A stretch of DNA of 64,000 nucleotides from Rhodococcus jostii RHA1 (GTDB taxonomy: Bacteria; Actinomycetota; Actinomycetes; Mycobacteriales; Mycobacteriaceae): NCBI RefSeq assembly GCF_000014565.1, contig NC_008268.1, positions 434,001 through 498,000 of the forward strand, read 5' to 3'. Below are positions 26,718-35,751 of the stretch, piece after piece. A program made the translations under genes and the position numbers. The notes under the pieces are model-generated. The model was not told the origin of the DNA. It saw nothing but the letters and a program-made list of their open reading frames with translations, and ran no database searches. Every line of letters begins with the position of its first letter. Positions within the stretch are counted from its first letter, which is position 1.

Positions 26718-27539
26718 TCAGTGCTTGGTCAGGTAACCCGCATCGATCGGCAGGTCGATTCCGGTCACGTACTTCGCGGCGTCGGAAACGAGCCACAACA
26801 CGGCGTCTGAGATGTCCTGCGGTTCGAGCATCATCACGTCCAGCAGATTCGTGCGGTCGTTATGCTTCCACTTCCGCACCACGTGCGGCAGCACCTTCGA
26901 CAGGCCGGCCGCCATAGGCGAATTGACCCCCGTCGGGTTCACCGTGTTGACACGAATGTTGTGGTCGGCGAGCTCGAATGCGAGGGTGTCCTTCAGCCCC
27001 TGCAGGCCATGCTTCGCGGCGCCGTAGTGCCCCCACGACGGGGAAGCACCCAGCCCGTCGACCGACGAGGTGATCACGATCGATCCGCCGCGGCCACCCT
27101 CGATCATCACGGGGACGACAGCCTTGCAGGCCTTCCACGCGCCGGTGACTTTGACGTCGAGCATCGTCTGCCACGCGTCGTCTTCGATCTCGATCGTCGA
27201 CTCGGCGTGATCGTGGATGCCGGCGTTCGCCAGCAGGATGTCGATACGTCCGAACTGAGAGACGGCCAGATCCGCAACAGCCCTCATGTCTGCACTGCTC
27301 CGGACATCCGCCTGAATGCCGGCAATCTCGCCACCGGCTTCCTTGACCAGTTGGATCGTCTCCTCGATATCATCCGATGTCGCGAGTGCATACTGCACCT
27401 CGCCGATCGGCGCCGCGATGTCGCAGACCACGATCTTTGCCCCCGCAGCGGCAAGAGTGAGCGCATGCGAGCGGCCCTGCCCTCGTGCGCCGCCGGTGAT
27501 GACTGCAACTTTTCCGTCGAGTCCGTCGAGAGTGGCCAT
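26718..27539 (-). CDS. Mycofactocin-type SDR
   Basis: This short-chain dehydrogenase of 273 residues has KVAVITGGARGQGRSHALTL, the mycofactocin-coupled SDR signature. NAG and SSVDG precede YGAAKHG with the Tyr/Lys pair, and it ends with the characteristic YVTGIDLPIDAGY. AGGAGAATCG is just upstream of the ATG. It is second in the LLM operon, 50 bp after the monooxygenase. Oxidation of a secondary alcohol to the ketone that the LLM enzyme would use is a reasonable inference. It is distinct from the copy at 11899. Confidence 0.85.
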   Translation of the reverse strand: MATLDGLDGKVAVITGGARGQGRSHALTLAAAGAKIVVCDIAAPIGEVQYALATSDDIEETIQLVKEAGGEIAGIQADVRSSADMRAVADLAVSQFGRIDILLANAGIHDHAESTIEIEDDAWQTMLDVKVTGAWKACKAVVPVMIEGGRGGSIVITSSVDGLGASPSWGHYGAAKHGLQGLKDTLAFELADHNIRVNTVNPTGVNSPMAAGLSKVLPHVVRKWKHNDRTNLLDVMMLEPQDISDAVLWLVSDAAKYVTGIDLPIDAGYLTKH

Positions 27540-27588
27540 CGATTCTCCTGATTCGAAGTGGGTAGTGAAATAGGAATTGCCGGACGTA

Positions 27589-28812
27589 CTACCCTGCGCT
27601 CTTCGCGCGTTCGTAGTCTTGCGTCGCCTGGCTGATACCGGTCGCGAAGCGCTCGCTGAATCCTTCCTTGCGTGCCTGTGTCCAGTGGTAGGAGTTCAGC
27701 AGCGGTTCGCAGGTGCCTGTGAATCGGTGCATGACGTCGCGCATGAGGATGCGGTACATGCGCGAGGTTGCCTCGATGTCGGCCCAGTCGTGTGCTGTCG
27801 CGAGGAAGGTGCCGAATCCACCAGTGCGGTCGATGATCTTCTGGATGTAGTCGATGGCATCGTTCGCATCGCCGATGCAGCCGTATCCGGACTCGTTGAC
27901 ACGCCTGACCAGTTCCTCGTGCGCGACTTCTTCACCCGGTTCGATCATTTTCATCGGGGTGACGACGTGGCGGTAGTCCATGAAGTCGCGCAGCCCGAAC
28001 CGGGTGTCTTCCACGGCTTGCTCAAAAGTGTCGGCGATATGGATGTTGCCGACGATCGCCCAATCGTTTCTATCGACGCTCTGCCCGTACACATTCGCCT
28101 CATGGGTGGTGATGTCCCAGGTCTGGGCGAGCAACTCGACCGACTTGGCGCTCGTTCCGCCGATAGACAGCAGGCCGAGCCCGTACTTGCCGGCCAGCTT
28201 CGGGCCCGACGGCGACATCGCGGCCGCCACAGTAATCGGTACCCCCGGGTACGAGTAGGGGCCGAGTTGGACTCGCGCATCCTCGAGAGAGAACCATTCC
28301 GTCTTCCGGTCGACGGGTCCCGGCGTGTTGAGCAATTCCAGGATGGCGTCGAGGGATTCTTCCATCCGCGGCCGCAACAGGTTGTAGTCCATGCCCATCA
28401 TCTGCGAATCGGCCACGAGCGCACCCGGCCCGACTCCGATGCGTATGCGGCCACGGGTCATGTGGTCCAGGAAGGTGATGCGATCGGCCACCATCAAGGG
28501 ATGGTGGTAGGGAAGGGATATGACGCCACTACACAGCTCGATACGCGACGTGCGCTGCGCGGCTGCGGCAATCATCAACTCGGGCGAGGGCCCGACCTCG
28601 TACCCACCACTGTGATGCTCCCCGAACCACACCTGATGGAATCCGAGCCGATCGAGGTCCTCGACATGGCGGAGGTCCTGTTCGATCGCCATCGTGGGGT
28701 TACGCCGAGGGTTGTGGTACGGCGGAAGGAACACTCCACACCGCAGTGGTGCCTTCCTCGAGGTCGGTGCATTGTTCACGGACGACCCGTTATTCCCAGC
28801 TTCCGGTTCCAT
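27589..28812 (-). CDS. LLM-class flavin-dependent monooxygenase (limonene-monooxygenase-like)
   Basis: This bacterial-luciferase-like oxygenase of 407 residues is probably FMN-dependent. CGVFLPPYHNPRRNPT, the WFGEHHSGGYE segment, LPYHHPLMVADRITFLDHMT and GRIRIGVGPG closely follow the pattern of limonene 1,2-monooxygenase LimB and related two-component enzymes. It would need reduced flavin, and a flavin reductase is encoded in the same operon at 23084. Reactions in this family include epoxidation and Baeyer-Villiger oxidation. AGGAGATCTGAA precedes ATG 28812. It is the first gene of a nine-gene operon that includes SDR, lyase and TetR genes. Confidence 0.85.
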   Translation of the reverse strand: MEPEAGNNGSSVNNAPTSRKAPLRCGVFLPPYHNPRRNPTMAIEQDLRHVEDLDRLGFHQVWFGEHHSGGYEVGPSPELMIAAAAQRTSRIELCSGVISLPYHHPLMVADRITFLDHMTRGRIRIGVGPGALVADSQMMGMDYNLLRPRMEESLDAILELLNTPGPVDRKTEWFSLEDARVQLGPYSYPGVPITVAAAMSPSGPKLAGKYGLGLLSIGGTSAKSVELLAQTWDITTHEANVYGQSVDRNDWAIVGNIHIADTFEQAVEDTRFGLRDFMDYRHVVTPMKMIEPGEEVAHEELVRRVNESGYGCIGDANDAIDYIQKIIDRTGGFGTFLATAHDWADIEATSRMYRILMRDVMHRFTGTCEPLLNSYHWTQARKEGFSERFATGISQATQDYERAKSAG

Positions 28813-28999
28813 TTCAGATCTCCTGTCGGTCGTTGCGTGCGGCCCCGCAGATGGTGACGATGTCCCGAGCCGTCCGGTCTCCGCAGTACGATTGCGATCG
28901 GCGCTCGGAAATGCGGAACCTGTTGCTAGACAAGCAATAAACTCGCGATTTGAAGCACAAAAGGTGCACGGAATGCTGCGGTGGTACGCGACTCGCCAG

Positions 29000-29015
29000 C
29001 AGCACTACAGTGCTG
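29000..29015. promoter_or_regulatory. GCACTACAGTGC operator, copy B
   Basis: CAGCACT-AC-AGTGCTG is a 7-2-7 inverted repeat about 190 bp upstream of the LLM operon and 260 bp upstream of the divergent P450. Its 12-bp core is identical to the site at 22397-22408. The TetR protein at 22425 is encoded in the operon it would control. Confidence 0.6.
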
Positions 29016-29220
29016 CGCGTCACATCGCTCAATCTAAACCCTATCGGTTAAGCGGTCAAGCGGAACCTGCTACGCGGCAGCGATTCCCTGCCCAATTCGG
29101 ATTGACGCGCCTTCACTCTTGACCAGTGGGAAAGCGCTGATCTACCTTCAACTCAGGGCAATCGCCCTCTCACGTCGGCCCTCGCGCTCGCCACGGCGCG
29201 AACTCGCCTGACGCCCGGAA

Positions 29221-29243
29221 GATCACCTCCCCGCGAGGTGATC
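29221..29243. promoter_or_regulatory. Inverted repeat just before the P450
   Basis: GATCACCT-N7-AGGTGATC is a perfect 8-bp inverted repeat ending 30 bp before the P450 start. It could be an operator or a hairpin in the leader RNA. It does not match the other two operator families. Confidence 0.4.
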
Positions 29244-29273
29244 CCGGGACCACTCCCTCGCGAAGGATCGCCA

Positions 29274-30512
29274 ATGACCTCGACACAGCTCGATCTTCCC
29301 GAACATCTGATCACCGATTTCGATGTGTACGACCCGTCCCTGGCCGTGCCCGCAGACGTGTTCCAGGAGCGCGTGGCCGCGCTGCGCAAGCAAGGGCCGG
29401 TCCTCTACTCCCCGCATCACGGGGGCCATTGGGTGGTCACGCGGTACAAAGAAGCGCTTCAGGTACTCCAGGATCCGGAGACGTTCTCGAGCTTTCCGAA
29501 CAATCTGCTCAATGCCGCGCAGGGCAAGTTCCTCCCGCTCGAGCTCGATCCGCCCGAACACAGCTACTACCGGCAGGCATTGCAGCCGCTGTTCAGTCCC
29601 AAGCAGATGAAGGCGCTCGAGCCCGAGATCCGGAAAATCATCACCGAGTTGATCGACCAATTCGCCGACAGAGGCGAATGCGAGTTCATCTCGGAGTTCG
29701 CACACGAGCTGCCGACTCGGATCTTCCTTGCGCTCATGGGATGGCCACTGAGCGACGCACCACAGTTCACGGAGTGGACCGACATCACGCTTCAAGGCAT
29801 CCCCGGGGCGAGCGAGGCGGAATCGGCCGAGGCGCGCGCGAAGGCGGCCGGAGAGATTTACGAGTACTTCGGAAAGGTCGTCGCACGAGTTCGATCCGGT
29901 GAAGACAGTTCCGAGAGCCTTACCGCGCAGATCATCAACACCCCGCTCGACATCGACGGAACGCCTCGGTCACTCACCGACGAGGAACTGAGCCGGATGT
30001 TCTTCCTGCTGCTCGTCGCGGGACTGCACACCGTCCAGGGTGCTCTCGCCTGGGGGCTGATCCACCTGTCGCACAATCTCGAGCAGCGCGAGGCGATCAT
30101 CGACGACCCGACGCTGATTCCATCGGCAGTGGAGGAGATTCTGCGGATCGAGACCGCCACGAGCAGCGGTCGTCGCGCGACCCGGGATGCCGAGATCGGT
30201 GGTGTCTCCATCAAGGCCGGCGATCAACTGTTGGTCGTCATGACGTCCGCCAACCGCGACAACGACGAGTTCGACAGCCCTGAAGAGCTACAGATCGAGC
30301 GGCACCCCAACCGACACATCGGCTTCGGCGCCGGCCCACATCGCTGCCTCGGCTCCCATCTCGCGCGGCTCGAGCTGCGACTCGCGATGGAGGAGATCCA
30401 CAGGAGGATTCCCGACTACGCGCTGGTTCCGGACAACCCCGCGGTGTTCCATTCGTCCCAGGTCCGCGGATGCGAGAAGCTGCCGATCACGTTCACGCCG
30501 CCGACGCACTGA
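29274..30512 (+). CDS. Cytochrome P450
   Basis: This soluble P450 of 412 residues is a close paralog of the one at 15324. The heme loop is FGAGPHRCLGSHLAR with Cys358, and ExxR is in VEEILRIE. The I-helix reads LLLVAGLHTVQG, with His where an acid is usual. ATG 29274 has GAAGGA eight bases upstream. It has no ferredoxin gene of its own, so it probably shares the ferredoxin at 16698. It is transcribed alone, divergent from the LLM operon, with a strong terminator behind it. Substrate hydroxylation at an aliphatic carbon is inferred. Confidence 0.93.
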   Translation: MTSTQLDLPEHLITDFDVYDPSLAVPADVFQERVAALRKQGPVLYSPHHGGHWVVTRYKEALQVLQDPETFSSFPNNLLNAAQGKFLPLELDPPEHSYYRQALQPLFSPKQMKALEPEIRKIITELIDQFADRGECEFISEFAHELPTRIFLALMGWPLSDAPQFTEWTDITLQGIPGASEAESAEARAKAAGEIYEYFGKVVARVRSGEDSSESLTAQIINTPLDIDGTPRSLTDEELSRMFFLLLVAGLHTVQGALAWGLIHLSHNLEQREAIIDDPTLIPSAVEEILRIETATSSGRRATRDAEIGGVSIKAGDQLLVVMTSANRDNDEFDSPEELQIERHPNRHIGFGAGPHRCLGSHLARLELRLAMEEIHRRIPDYALVPDNPAVFHSSQVRGCEKLPITFTPPTH

Positions 30513-30551
30513 TTTCCCGCGACCCGGAAGTGGGAACGCCGTCCGAACAGT

Positions 30552-30583
30552 AGAAGGTCCCCGGAGAAATCCGGGGACCTTCT
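30552..30583. terminator. Bidirectional hairpin terminator
   Basis: A perfect 14-bp stem, AGAAGGTCCCCGGA paired with its complement around GAAA, sits between the convergent P450 and CoA-transferase genes. The minus-strand CoA-transferase ends 9 bp away. Confidence 0.9.
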
Positions 30584-30591
30584 CTGCTGTG

Positions 30592-33021
30592 TCACACCGT
30601 GGAGGAGACCGGTGACAGCGCTGGATCGTCCGCAGGCGGTTGCAGCACACCGTCGTGCACGAGCGTGTCGATCTCGACTGTGCTCAGACCGAGCACTACC
30701 TCGCAGATCTCCCGGGTCTGCGCACCTGCCAGCGGTGCCTGTTGCAGCGGCCAGTCCGGCAACGCCGCGAAGTGCGCCACCTGCTTCGCCGTCGGAAGCG
30801 GCGCCGGAAGCAGCTCGTGTTCGAGCTCGGTGTAGGCACCCCGCGCGGTGAGGTGCGAATTGGTCAACAGGTCCGGCAGCCGGATCATCGCGCCGGTCGG
30901 TATCCCGGCGGCCTGCAACGTGTCCATCGCCTCGGTCGGCGTGTGCAGCAGCAGCCACTGTGCCAGCACCTCGTCGGCCTCGGCCCGGTGCGCAATTCTG
31001 AGTTCGTCGGTGGCGAAACGCGGGTCGTCGACGAGGTCGGGGCGTCGGAGGACCCCGCACAGCGCGACCCAGTCGGCGTCGTCGCGGACGGTGACGACAC
31101 ACCACTCGTCGTCACCCGCACACGGGTACACCCCGGAGGGCGCCGAGTACGGATCGGAATTGCCCGGTGCGCTGATCGAGCCCGGCGCGAGGTGTTCGGC
31201 GACGAGCTGGTTGCGGAGTTGGACGATCGCGGTGTCGGCTTGAGCGACTTCGATGGCGGCACCGCGTCCAGTCTGCAGCCGGTGGATCAACGTGGCGAGA
31301 ATGGTGGTGGCAGTGACCTGTCCGGCGATGTGGTCGGGGTAGACGGTCGAGCCGTCACACAGGCCGTCGGAAGCATCGGAGTATCGCCAGAGCGCCGAGA
31401 CGCCGCAGGCTGCCCGAACCAACGGCCCGTAACCCAGTCGCTTGTTCCACGGGCCGACACTGCCGAAGGCGCTGCTCTCCGACACGATGATGCGCGGATT
31501 GATCGCGGCAAGCTCGTCATACGACAGTCCCATCGACGCAAGGGTGCCGGGCTTGAAATTGGCGAGCACGATGTCCGCTTCCTCAGCGAGGCGCTTGAAG
31601 ATGCGGATACCCTCGGGGCTGCGCAAGTTGAGACCGAGGCTGCGACGATTGCGATGGCCCCAGGCGACGGATGCCGCGAGAGCAGCGCCGCGCTTGGATT
31701 GGCGCAGCCCGTCGGGGAACTGAGAGTTCTCGATCTTGATGACATCGGCACCGTTGTCCGCGAACTGGCGCCCGAGCTCGGCGCCGAACACCACGACACC
31801 CATGTCGAGGACCCGAAGTCCCTCGAACGGTCGTGTACCCGGCTCGCGCTGCGGTGCGGGAATAGGAACCCGGGTGTCTGCGGAGGCCGAGCGGAGAACC
31901 AGGTCGTTGTGCTCCCCGAGCTCCGGTGCACGGGAGCGGAATCCGGCCCGTTCGCCGTTGATCTTCGCGTAGCCGGATGGAACCCGAGCGTTGACACCGG
32001 GAGCGATTTCGGCGTCGACGAACGTGCCGGACGCAGCGAAGTGCTCGGTGGTCAATACCTCGGTCACGGTGTTGAGGCCGCCGATCGGAATTCCGCGGGC
32101 AGCACCTTCCGCGACGAGGTCGTCGCGGGTGTACGTGCTGAACAGCTGCTCGATGAGCGGATTGAGCCGCTCGGACGCGGCGAACCTGGCGGGAATGGTG
32201 TCGTACTTCGGATCCGCGAATTCTTCCGGCCGACCCAACCATTCGTACATCGCTTGCCACTGACGCTTCGCGAGCAGGCAGATTCGCACCTGCCCGTCGC
32301 CGCACCGATACACCGGGTAGAAGTTAGCCGCGTCAGGCCGACCCCGGGGGAAGTCCTCGGATCGACCCGCGGCAGCGGAGCCCTGCACACCGAATCCGGG
32401 GTCGAAACCGTGCACGATGACCTCGAACGCGGAGATGTCGACGAGCTGCCCGTGGCCGGTATGCAACCGGTCGTAATAGGCGAGCAGTGCGGACCACGCC
32501 GAATGCACACCCACCGATTCGTCGATCAGCCCGTTCGGCGGCAGCAGCGGAGCCTCTCCCGGCTCGCCGGAGCGCGAGAGCACACCACTCAATGCATAGA
32601 GAATCTGCTCGGTCGCCGCCCAGTCGCGATACGGACCGTTCTGACCGAAGCCGGTGATCGAGACGGCCACGAGCGCGGGATTGACGCGGCACAGGTCTGC
32701 GGCGCCCACCCCACGCGTGGCAAGAAAGCCCGGCGGGAACGACTCCAGAAGAATGTCCGAGCGCTGCGCCAGCAGGCGCAACCGATCCCGGTCGTCGTCC
32801 GCGTCCAGGTCGAGCACGATGCCGCGCTTGTTGGCGTTGCGCAACGCGAACGGGACGCTCACACCGTCCAGTATCGGCTGCGCGGTGCGCGAGGCCGATC
32901 CTCCCGGAAGTTCGACGCGGACGACCTCGGCCCCGAGGTCGGCGAGAAACCGCCCCGCCGTGTCCCCGAATCCGTCCGTCAGCTCCAAAACCCGGACACC
33001 CTGCAGAGGTAGTGCCATCAT
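30592..33021 (-). CDS. Tandem CaiB/BaiF CoA-transferase (two family III domains)
   Basis: This protein of about 809 residues contains two complete family III CoA-transferase domains. Domain 1 begins GVRVLELTDGFGDTAGRFLA and runs to about residue 370. Domain 2 begins GLRVLDMGVVVFGAELGRQF at about 385. Family III enzymes move CoA between acyl groups and normally work as interlocked homodimers of about 400 residues, so the fusion is a covalent pseudo-dimer. GGAG precedes the start. It is the last gene of the SnoaL-DUF35-thiolase-ALDH operon, 39 bp after the ALDH. The acids used are unknown. Confidence 0.9.
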   Translation of the reverse strand: MMALPLQGVRVLELTDGFGDTAGRFLADLGAEVVRVELPGGSASRTAQPILDGVSVPFALRNANKRGIVLDLDADDDRDRLRLLAQRSDILLESFPPGFLATRGVGAADLCRVNPALVAVSITGFGQNGPYRDWAATEQILYALSGVLSRSGEPGEAPLLPPNGLIDESVGVHSAWSALLAYYDRLHTGHGQLVDISAFEVIVHGFDPGFGVQGSAAAGRSEDFPRGRPDAANFYPVYRCGDGQVRICLLAKRQWQAMYEWLGRPEEFADPKYDTIPARFAASERLNPLIEQLFSTYTRDDLVAEGAARGIPIGGLNTVTEVLTTEHFAASGTFVDAEIAPGVNARVPSGYAKINGERAGFRSRAPELGEHNDLVLRSASADTRVPIPAPQREPGTRPFEGLRVLDMGVVVFGAELGRQFADNGADVIKIENSQFPDGLRQSKRGAALAASVAWGHRNRRSLGLNLRSPEGIRIFKRLAEEADIVLANFKPGTLASMGLSYDELAAINPRIIVSESSAFGSVGPWNKRLGYGPLVRAACGVSALWRYSDASDGLCDGSTVYPDHIAGQVTATTILATLIHRLQTGRGAAIEVAQADTAIVQLRNQLVAEHLAPGSISAPGNSDPYSAPSGVYPCAGDDEWCVVTVRDDADWVALCGVLRRPDLVDDPRFATDELRIAHRAEADEVLAQWLLLHTPTEAMDTLQAAGIPTGAMIRLPDLLTNSHLTARGAYTELEHELLPAPLPTAKQVAHFAALPDWPLQQAPLAGAQTREICEVVLGLSTVEIDTLVHDGVLQPPADDPALSPVSSTV

Positions 33022-33060
33022 GTGCTCCAAAGTGGTTGCTCATCGCAGAAACCGCTGTCG

Positions 33061-34533
33061 TCAGCGAGTTCCGAAGTACACCGACTTCGAGGTGAAGTAC
33101 GGTGCCAGTCCCTCCGGGCCGAGCTCGCGGCCCAGCCCCGACGACTTGACGCCACCGAACGGCGCGTCGAGGTCGAGGGCGTAGTAGTTCACTCCCACCG
33201 TGCCGCTGTGGATTCGAGCCGCCAGATCGAGACCGTGCTGCTCGTCGGTGGTCCAGACCGTGCCACCGAGGCCGTATTCGGAGTCGTTGGCGATCGCGAC
33301 GGCCTCGTCTTCACCGTCGTACGCGGTGATGGTCAGCACCGGGCCGAAGATCTCTTCCTGCGCGATGCGCGCGGAATTGTCGACTCCGGCAAACACGGTC
33401 GGCTCGACGAACCACCCCTGCGGCTGCGCGGCGGGCGTGCCGCCGCCGGTGGTGATGCGATAGCCGGCGGCTCGGCCGGCCTCGATGTAGCCGAGGACGC
33501 GGTCGCGCTGCGCGGCCGAGACGAGCGGACCGATCTCGGTGGCCTTGTCGAGCGGATCGCCGACGGTGAGTGCCCGCACGGTCTCGGTGACGGCCTCGAC
33601 GACCTCGTCATATCGTGAGCGGGGGGCGAGGATCCGGGTGCTGGCGTGGCAGGTCTGACCGTTGTTCACCAGCGACACTTCGAGCAGATTCTTACCGAAC
33701 AGGTCGAGGTCTACGCGCTCGGTAACGATCGCCGCAGACTTGCCGCCGAGCTCGAGAGTGACCGGACGCAGCAATCGGCCACACACTTCACCGATGGCGC
33801 GACCGGCCGCCGTGGATCCGGTGAACGCCACCTTGTCGACTCCCGGATGGGAAACCAGATAGGCGCCGGCGTCCCGGCCGGCCGGCACAACGTTGACCAC
33901 GCCGTCGGGTAGACCGGCCTCGACGGCAGCCTCAGCAAACGCGAACGCGTCGAGCGCCGTCTCGGGGGCGGGCTTGAGCACCACTGTGCACCCCGCCGCC
34001 AGGGCGGGAGCCAGCTTCATCGCCGCAAGCGGCTGCGGGTAGTTCCACGGCGTGATGGCCGCGACCACACCCACCGGCTCGCGGCGCACGACGGTGCGGC
34101 CACCGAAGGCGCTCGGCCGCACATCCTCGTTGACCGCGTCACGAATCAGAGCTGCGTAGTACGAAATCATGGCTGCGGGGCCGAAACCGTTGACTCCGCC
34201 CGAAAGAGCGATCGGCATACCGTTCTCCCGGCTCACCAGCCGGGACGTGTCCCGACCACGTGACTTGAGGGCCGCAGCGAACTTGTCCAGCAGATCGGCC
34301 CGCTCGACGTTGGTCAGCGCACTCCACCGACCACTCAGTGCGGTGCGCGCAGCCGCGACGGCGGCGTCGATGTCGGCTTCGGACGCCATCGCGGAGGTGC
34401 CCAGTACCTTCTCGGTGGCTGCTTCGATGACATCGACGGTGTCTCCGGACTTCGGTGTCACCCATCGGCCGCCGATGAACAGCTCGTTCCTGTCCGTGGC
34501 GTTGTCACCGCGTGTCGTGTCACGGTCGTTCAT
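33061..34533 (-). CDS. Aldehyde dehydrogenase
   Basis: This is an aldehyde dehydrogenase of 490 residues with PWNYPQP, FTGSTAAG, base Glu261 in LELGGKS and nucleophile Cys295 in NGQTCHA. AAAGG precedes the ATG. It follows the thiolase-like lyase by 25 bp. A retro-aldol lyase that releases an aldehyde would give this ALDH its substrate, which is a direct functional inference from gene order. It is one of three ALDHs here, and its sequence is not especially close to the other two. Confidence 0.92.
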   Translation of the reverse strand: MNDRDTTRGDNATDRNELFIGGRWVTPKSGDTVDVIEAATEKVLGTSAMASEADIDAAVAAARTALSGRWSALTNVERADLLDKFAAALKSRGRDTSRLVSRENGMPIALSGGVNGFGPAAMISYYAALIRDAVNEDVRPSAFGGRTVVRREPVGVVAAITPWNYPQPLAAMKLAPALAAGCTVVLKPAPETALDAFAFAEAAVEAGLPDGVVNVVPAGRDAGAYLVSHPGVDKVAFTGSTAAGRAIGEVCGRLLRPVTLELGGKSAAIVTERVDLDLFGKNLLEVSLVNNGQTCHASTRILAPRSRYDEVVEAVTETVRALTVGDPLDKATEIGPLVSAAQRDRVLGYIEAGRAAGYRITTGGGTPAAQPQGWFVEPTVFAGVDNSARIAQEEIFGPVLTITAYDGEDEAVAIANDSEYGLGGTVWTTDEQHGLDLAARIHSGTVGVNYYALDLDAPFGGVKSSGLGRELGPEGLAPYFTSKSVYFGTR

Positions 34534-34558
34534 GTAGTGCCTTTCGGGAAGGAGGCGG

Positions 34559-35751
34559 TCACAGGGTCTCTTCGTGGCCGAACAGCACCGAACTCACCAG
34601 CGGTGCCATCGGGCCGCCGATGAACAGCGACGTCTTCGCGCCGTCCACCGGGTTGGTCGAGGTGCCGCGGATCTGTCTGACCGCCTCGACCGCCAGGTTC
34701 AGGCCGTTGATGAACGAATCGGCGAGGTTGCCACCGCTGGTGTTGACGGGTAGTTTGCCGTTCGGCGCGGTGAGGTTCTCGACGGTCATGAATGTGCCGG
34801 CAGCCTCGCCCGGCGGGCACAGACCGTGATCGATCAGCGCCGCCACGGCAGGGCCGCTGAAGTTCTCGTACACCTGAACCACGTCCACGTCGTCCGGCCC
34901 GAGACCGGCTGCCGACCACAGTCTCTCGGCGACACCGGGTTTGCCGTTGTTTGCCGGGCCGAATCCGGCGCTCATGTACTGCTCGCCGAGATCGTTGTCG
35001 ATCAGTTCCGAGTATCCGCCCGGTGCACCTTGCGCGCCCGCGAGGAGATACGCCGGGTCGGGTCGCAGGGTCTTGGCTCTCTCGGCCGAGACGAGCACCA
35101 GCGCGACCGCGCCATCGCTTTCCCGGGAGCAGTCGAACAGGTGGAACGGCTCGGCGATCAACCGTGAGTTCTGGTAGGCCTCCTCGTCGAGGGGCCGCCC
35201 GTAGCCCTGCGCGGTGGGGTTGTTCTGCGCGTGCTGATACGACGCGAGGACGAGAGAACGCATGGCCGTGCGCGGCACTCCGCCGTGCTCGAGCATCCGT
35301 TGGGTGCGCATCGCGCAAATCTGTGCGGGCGAGCCGATACCGTGAGCGAGGAAGTGACTGCCGTAGTGGTACTTCGCGTATCCGAGCCGGCCCGTATCCG
35401 CCTGCGACATTGCGCGATACACCACCACACAGTCTGCCTGGCCGGTGGCGATCGCAGTGGCCGCATTCGTGATGGCGGCTGCGACGCTGCCGCCGCCACC
35501 GCCCCACATCATGTTCGACCAACGCAGTTCGTCGATCAGCAATGCGCCGCCGATGATGGCACCGTCGTTGGCGCCACCCGCGTAGGAGACGAAACCGTCG
35601 ATCTCGCGGGGGCTGATACCCGCATCGGCACACGCTTGGAGGATGACTTCGAGGGTCATGCGCTTCTCGCTGTGCGGGGCTTCGCCGCGCTTGTAGTGCT
35701 GTTCGGCGACGCCGACGACTGCCGCCGCGCCGCGCATGATGTTGGCGCTCA
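34559..35751 (-). CDS. Thiolase-like protein (retro-aldol lyase type)
   Basis: This thiolase-fold protein of 396 residues is paralogous to that at 24989. The expected nucleophile region reads MMWGGGGGSVAAAI, lacking the Cys of true thiolases. VYENFSGPAVAAL and LPVNTSGGNLADSFINGL are shared with its paralog. ATG 35751 overlaps the DUF35 stop by ATGA and has AAGGAGAAAAAGG upstream; the longer open frame reads through DUF35 in another frame and is spurious. With the DUF35 partner it is expected to cleave a beta-hydroxyacyl-CoA by retro-aldol reaction, as Ltp2-ChsH2 does in steroid catabolism. Confidence 0.87.

Larger units (their letters stand above)
28813..29273. promoter_or_regulatory. Divergent promoter region between the LLM operon and P450
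   Basis: This 461-bp interval has no gene. It separates the minus-strand LLM operon from the plus-strand P450 at 29274. It contains the GCACTACAGTGC-type palindrome at 29000-29015, an inverted repeat TTGCT-N5-AGCAA at 28923-28937 and another at 29221-29243. Promoters for both directions must lie here, but I cannot place -35/-10 boxes with confidence. Confidence 0.6.

Noticed and set aside
29034..29056. Possible further copy of the 23-bp operator (TAAACCCTA...)
   Set aside because: The left half is similar but the right half (TAAGCGGTC) does not fit at a 5-bp spacing, so it was left out of the family.
30640..33012. Plus-strand open frame of about 790 codons opposite the CoA-transferase
   Set aside because: Antisense shadow of the tandem CaiB gene in high-GC DNA. 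No recognisable motif.
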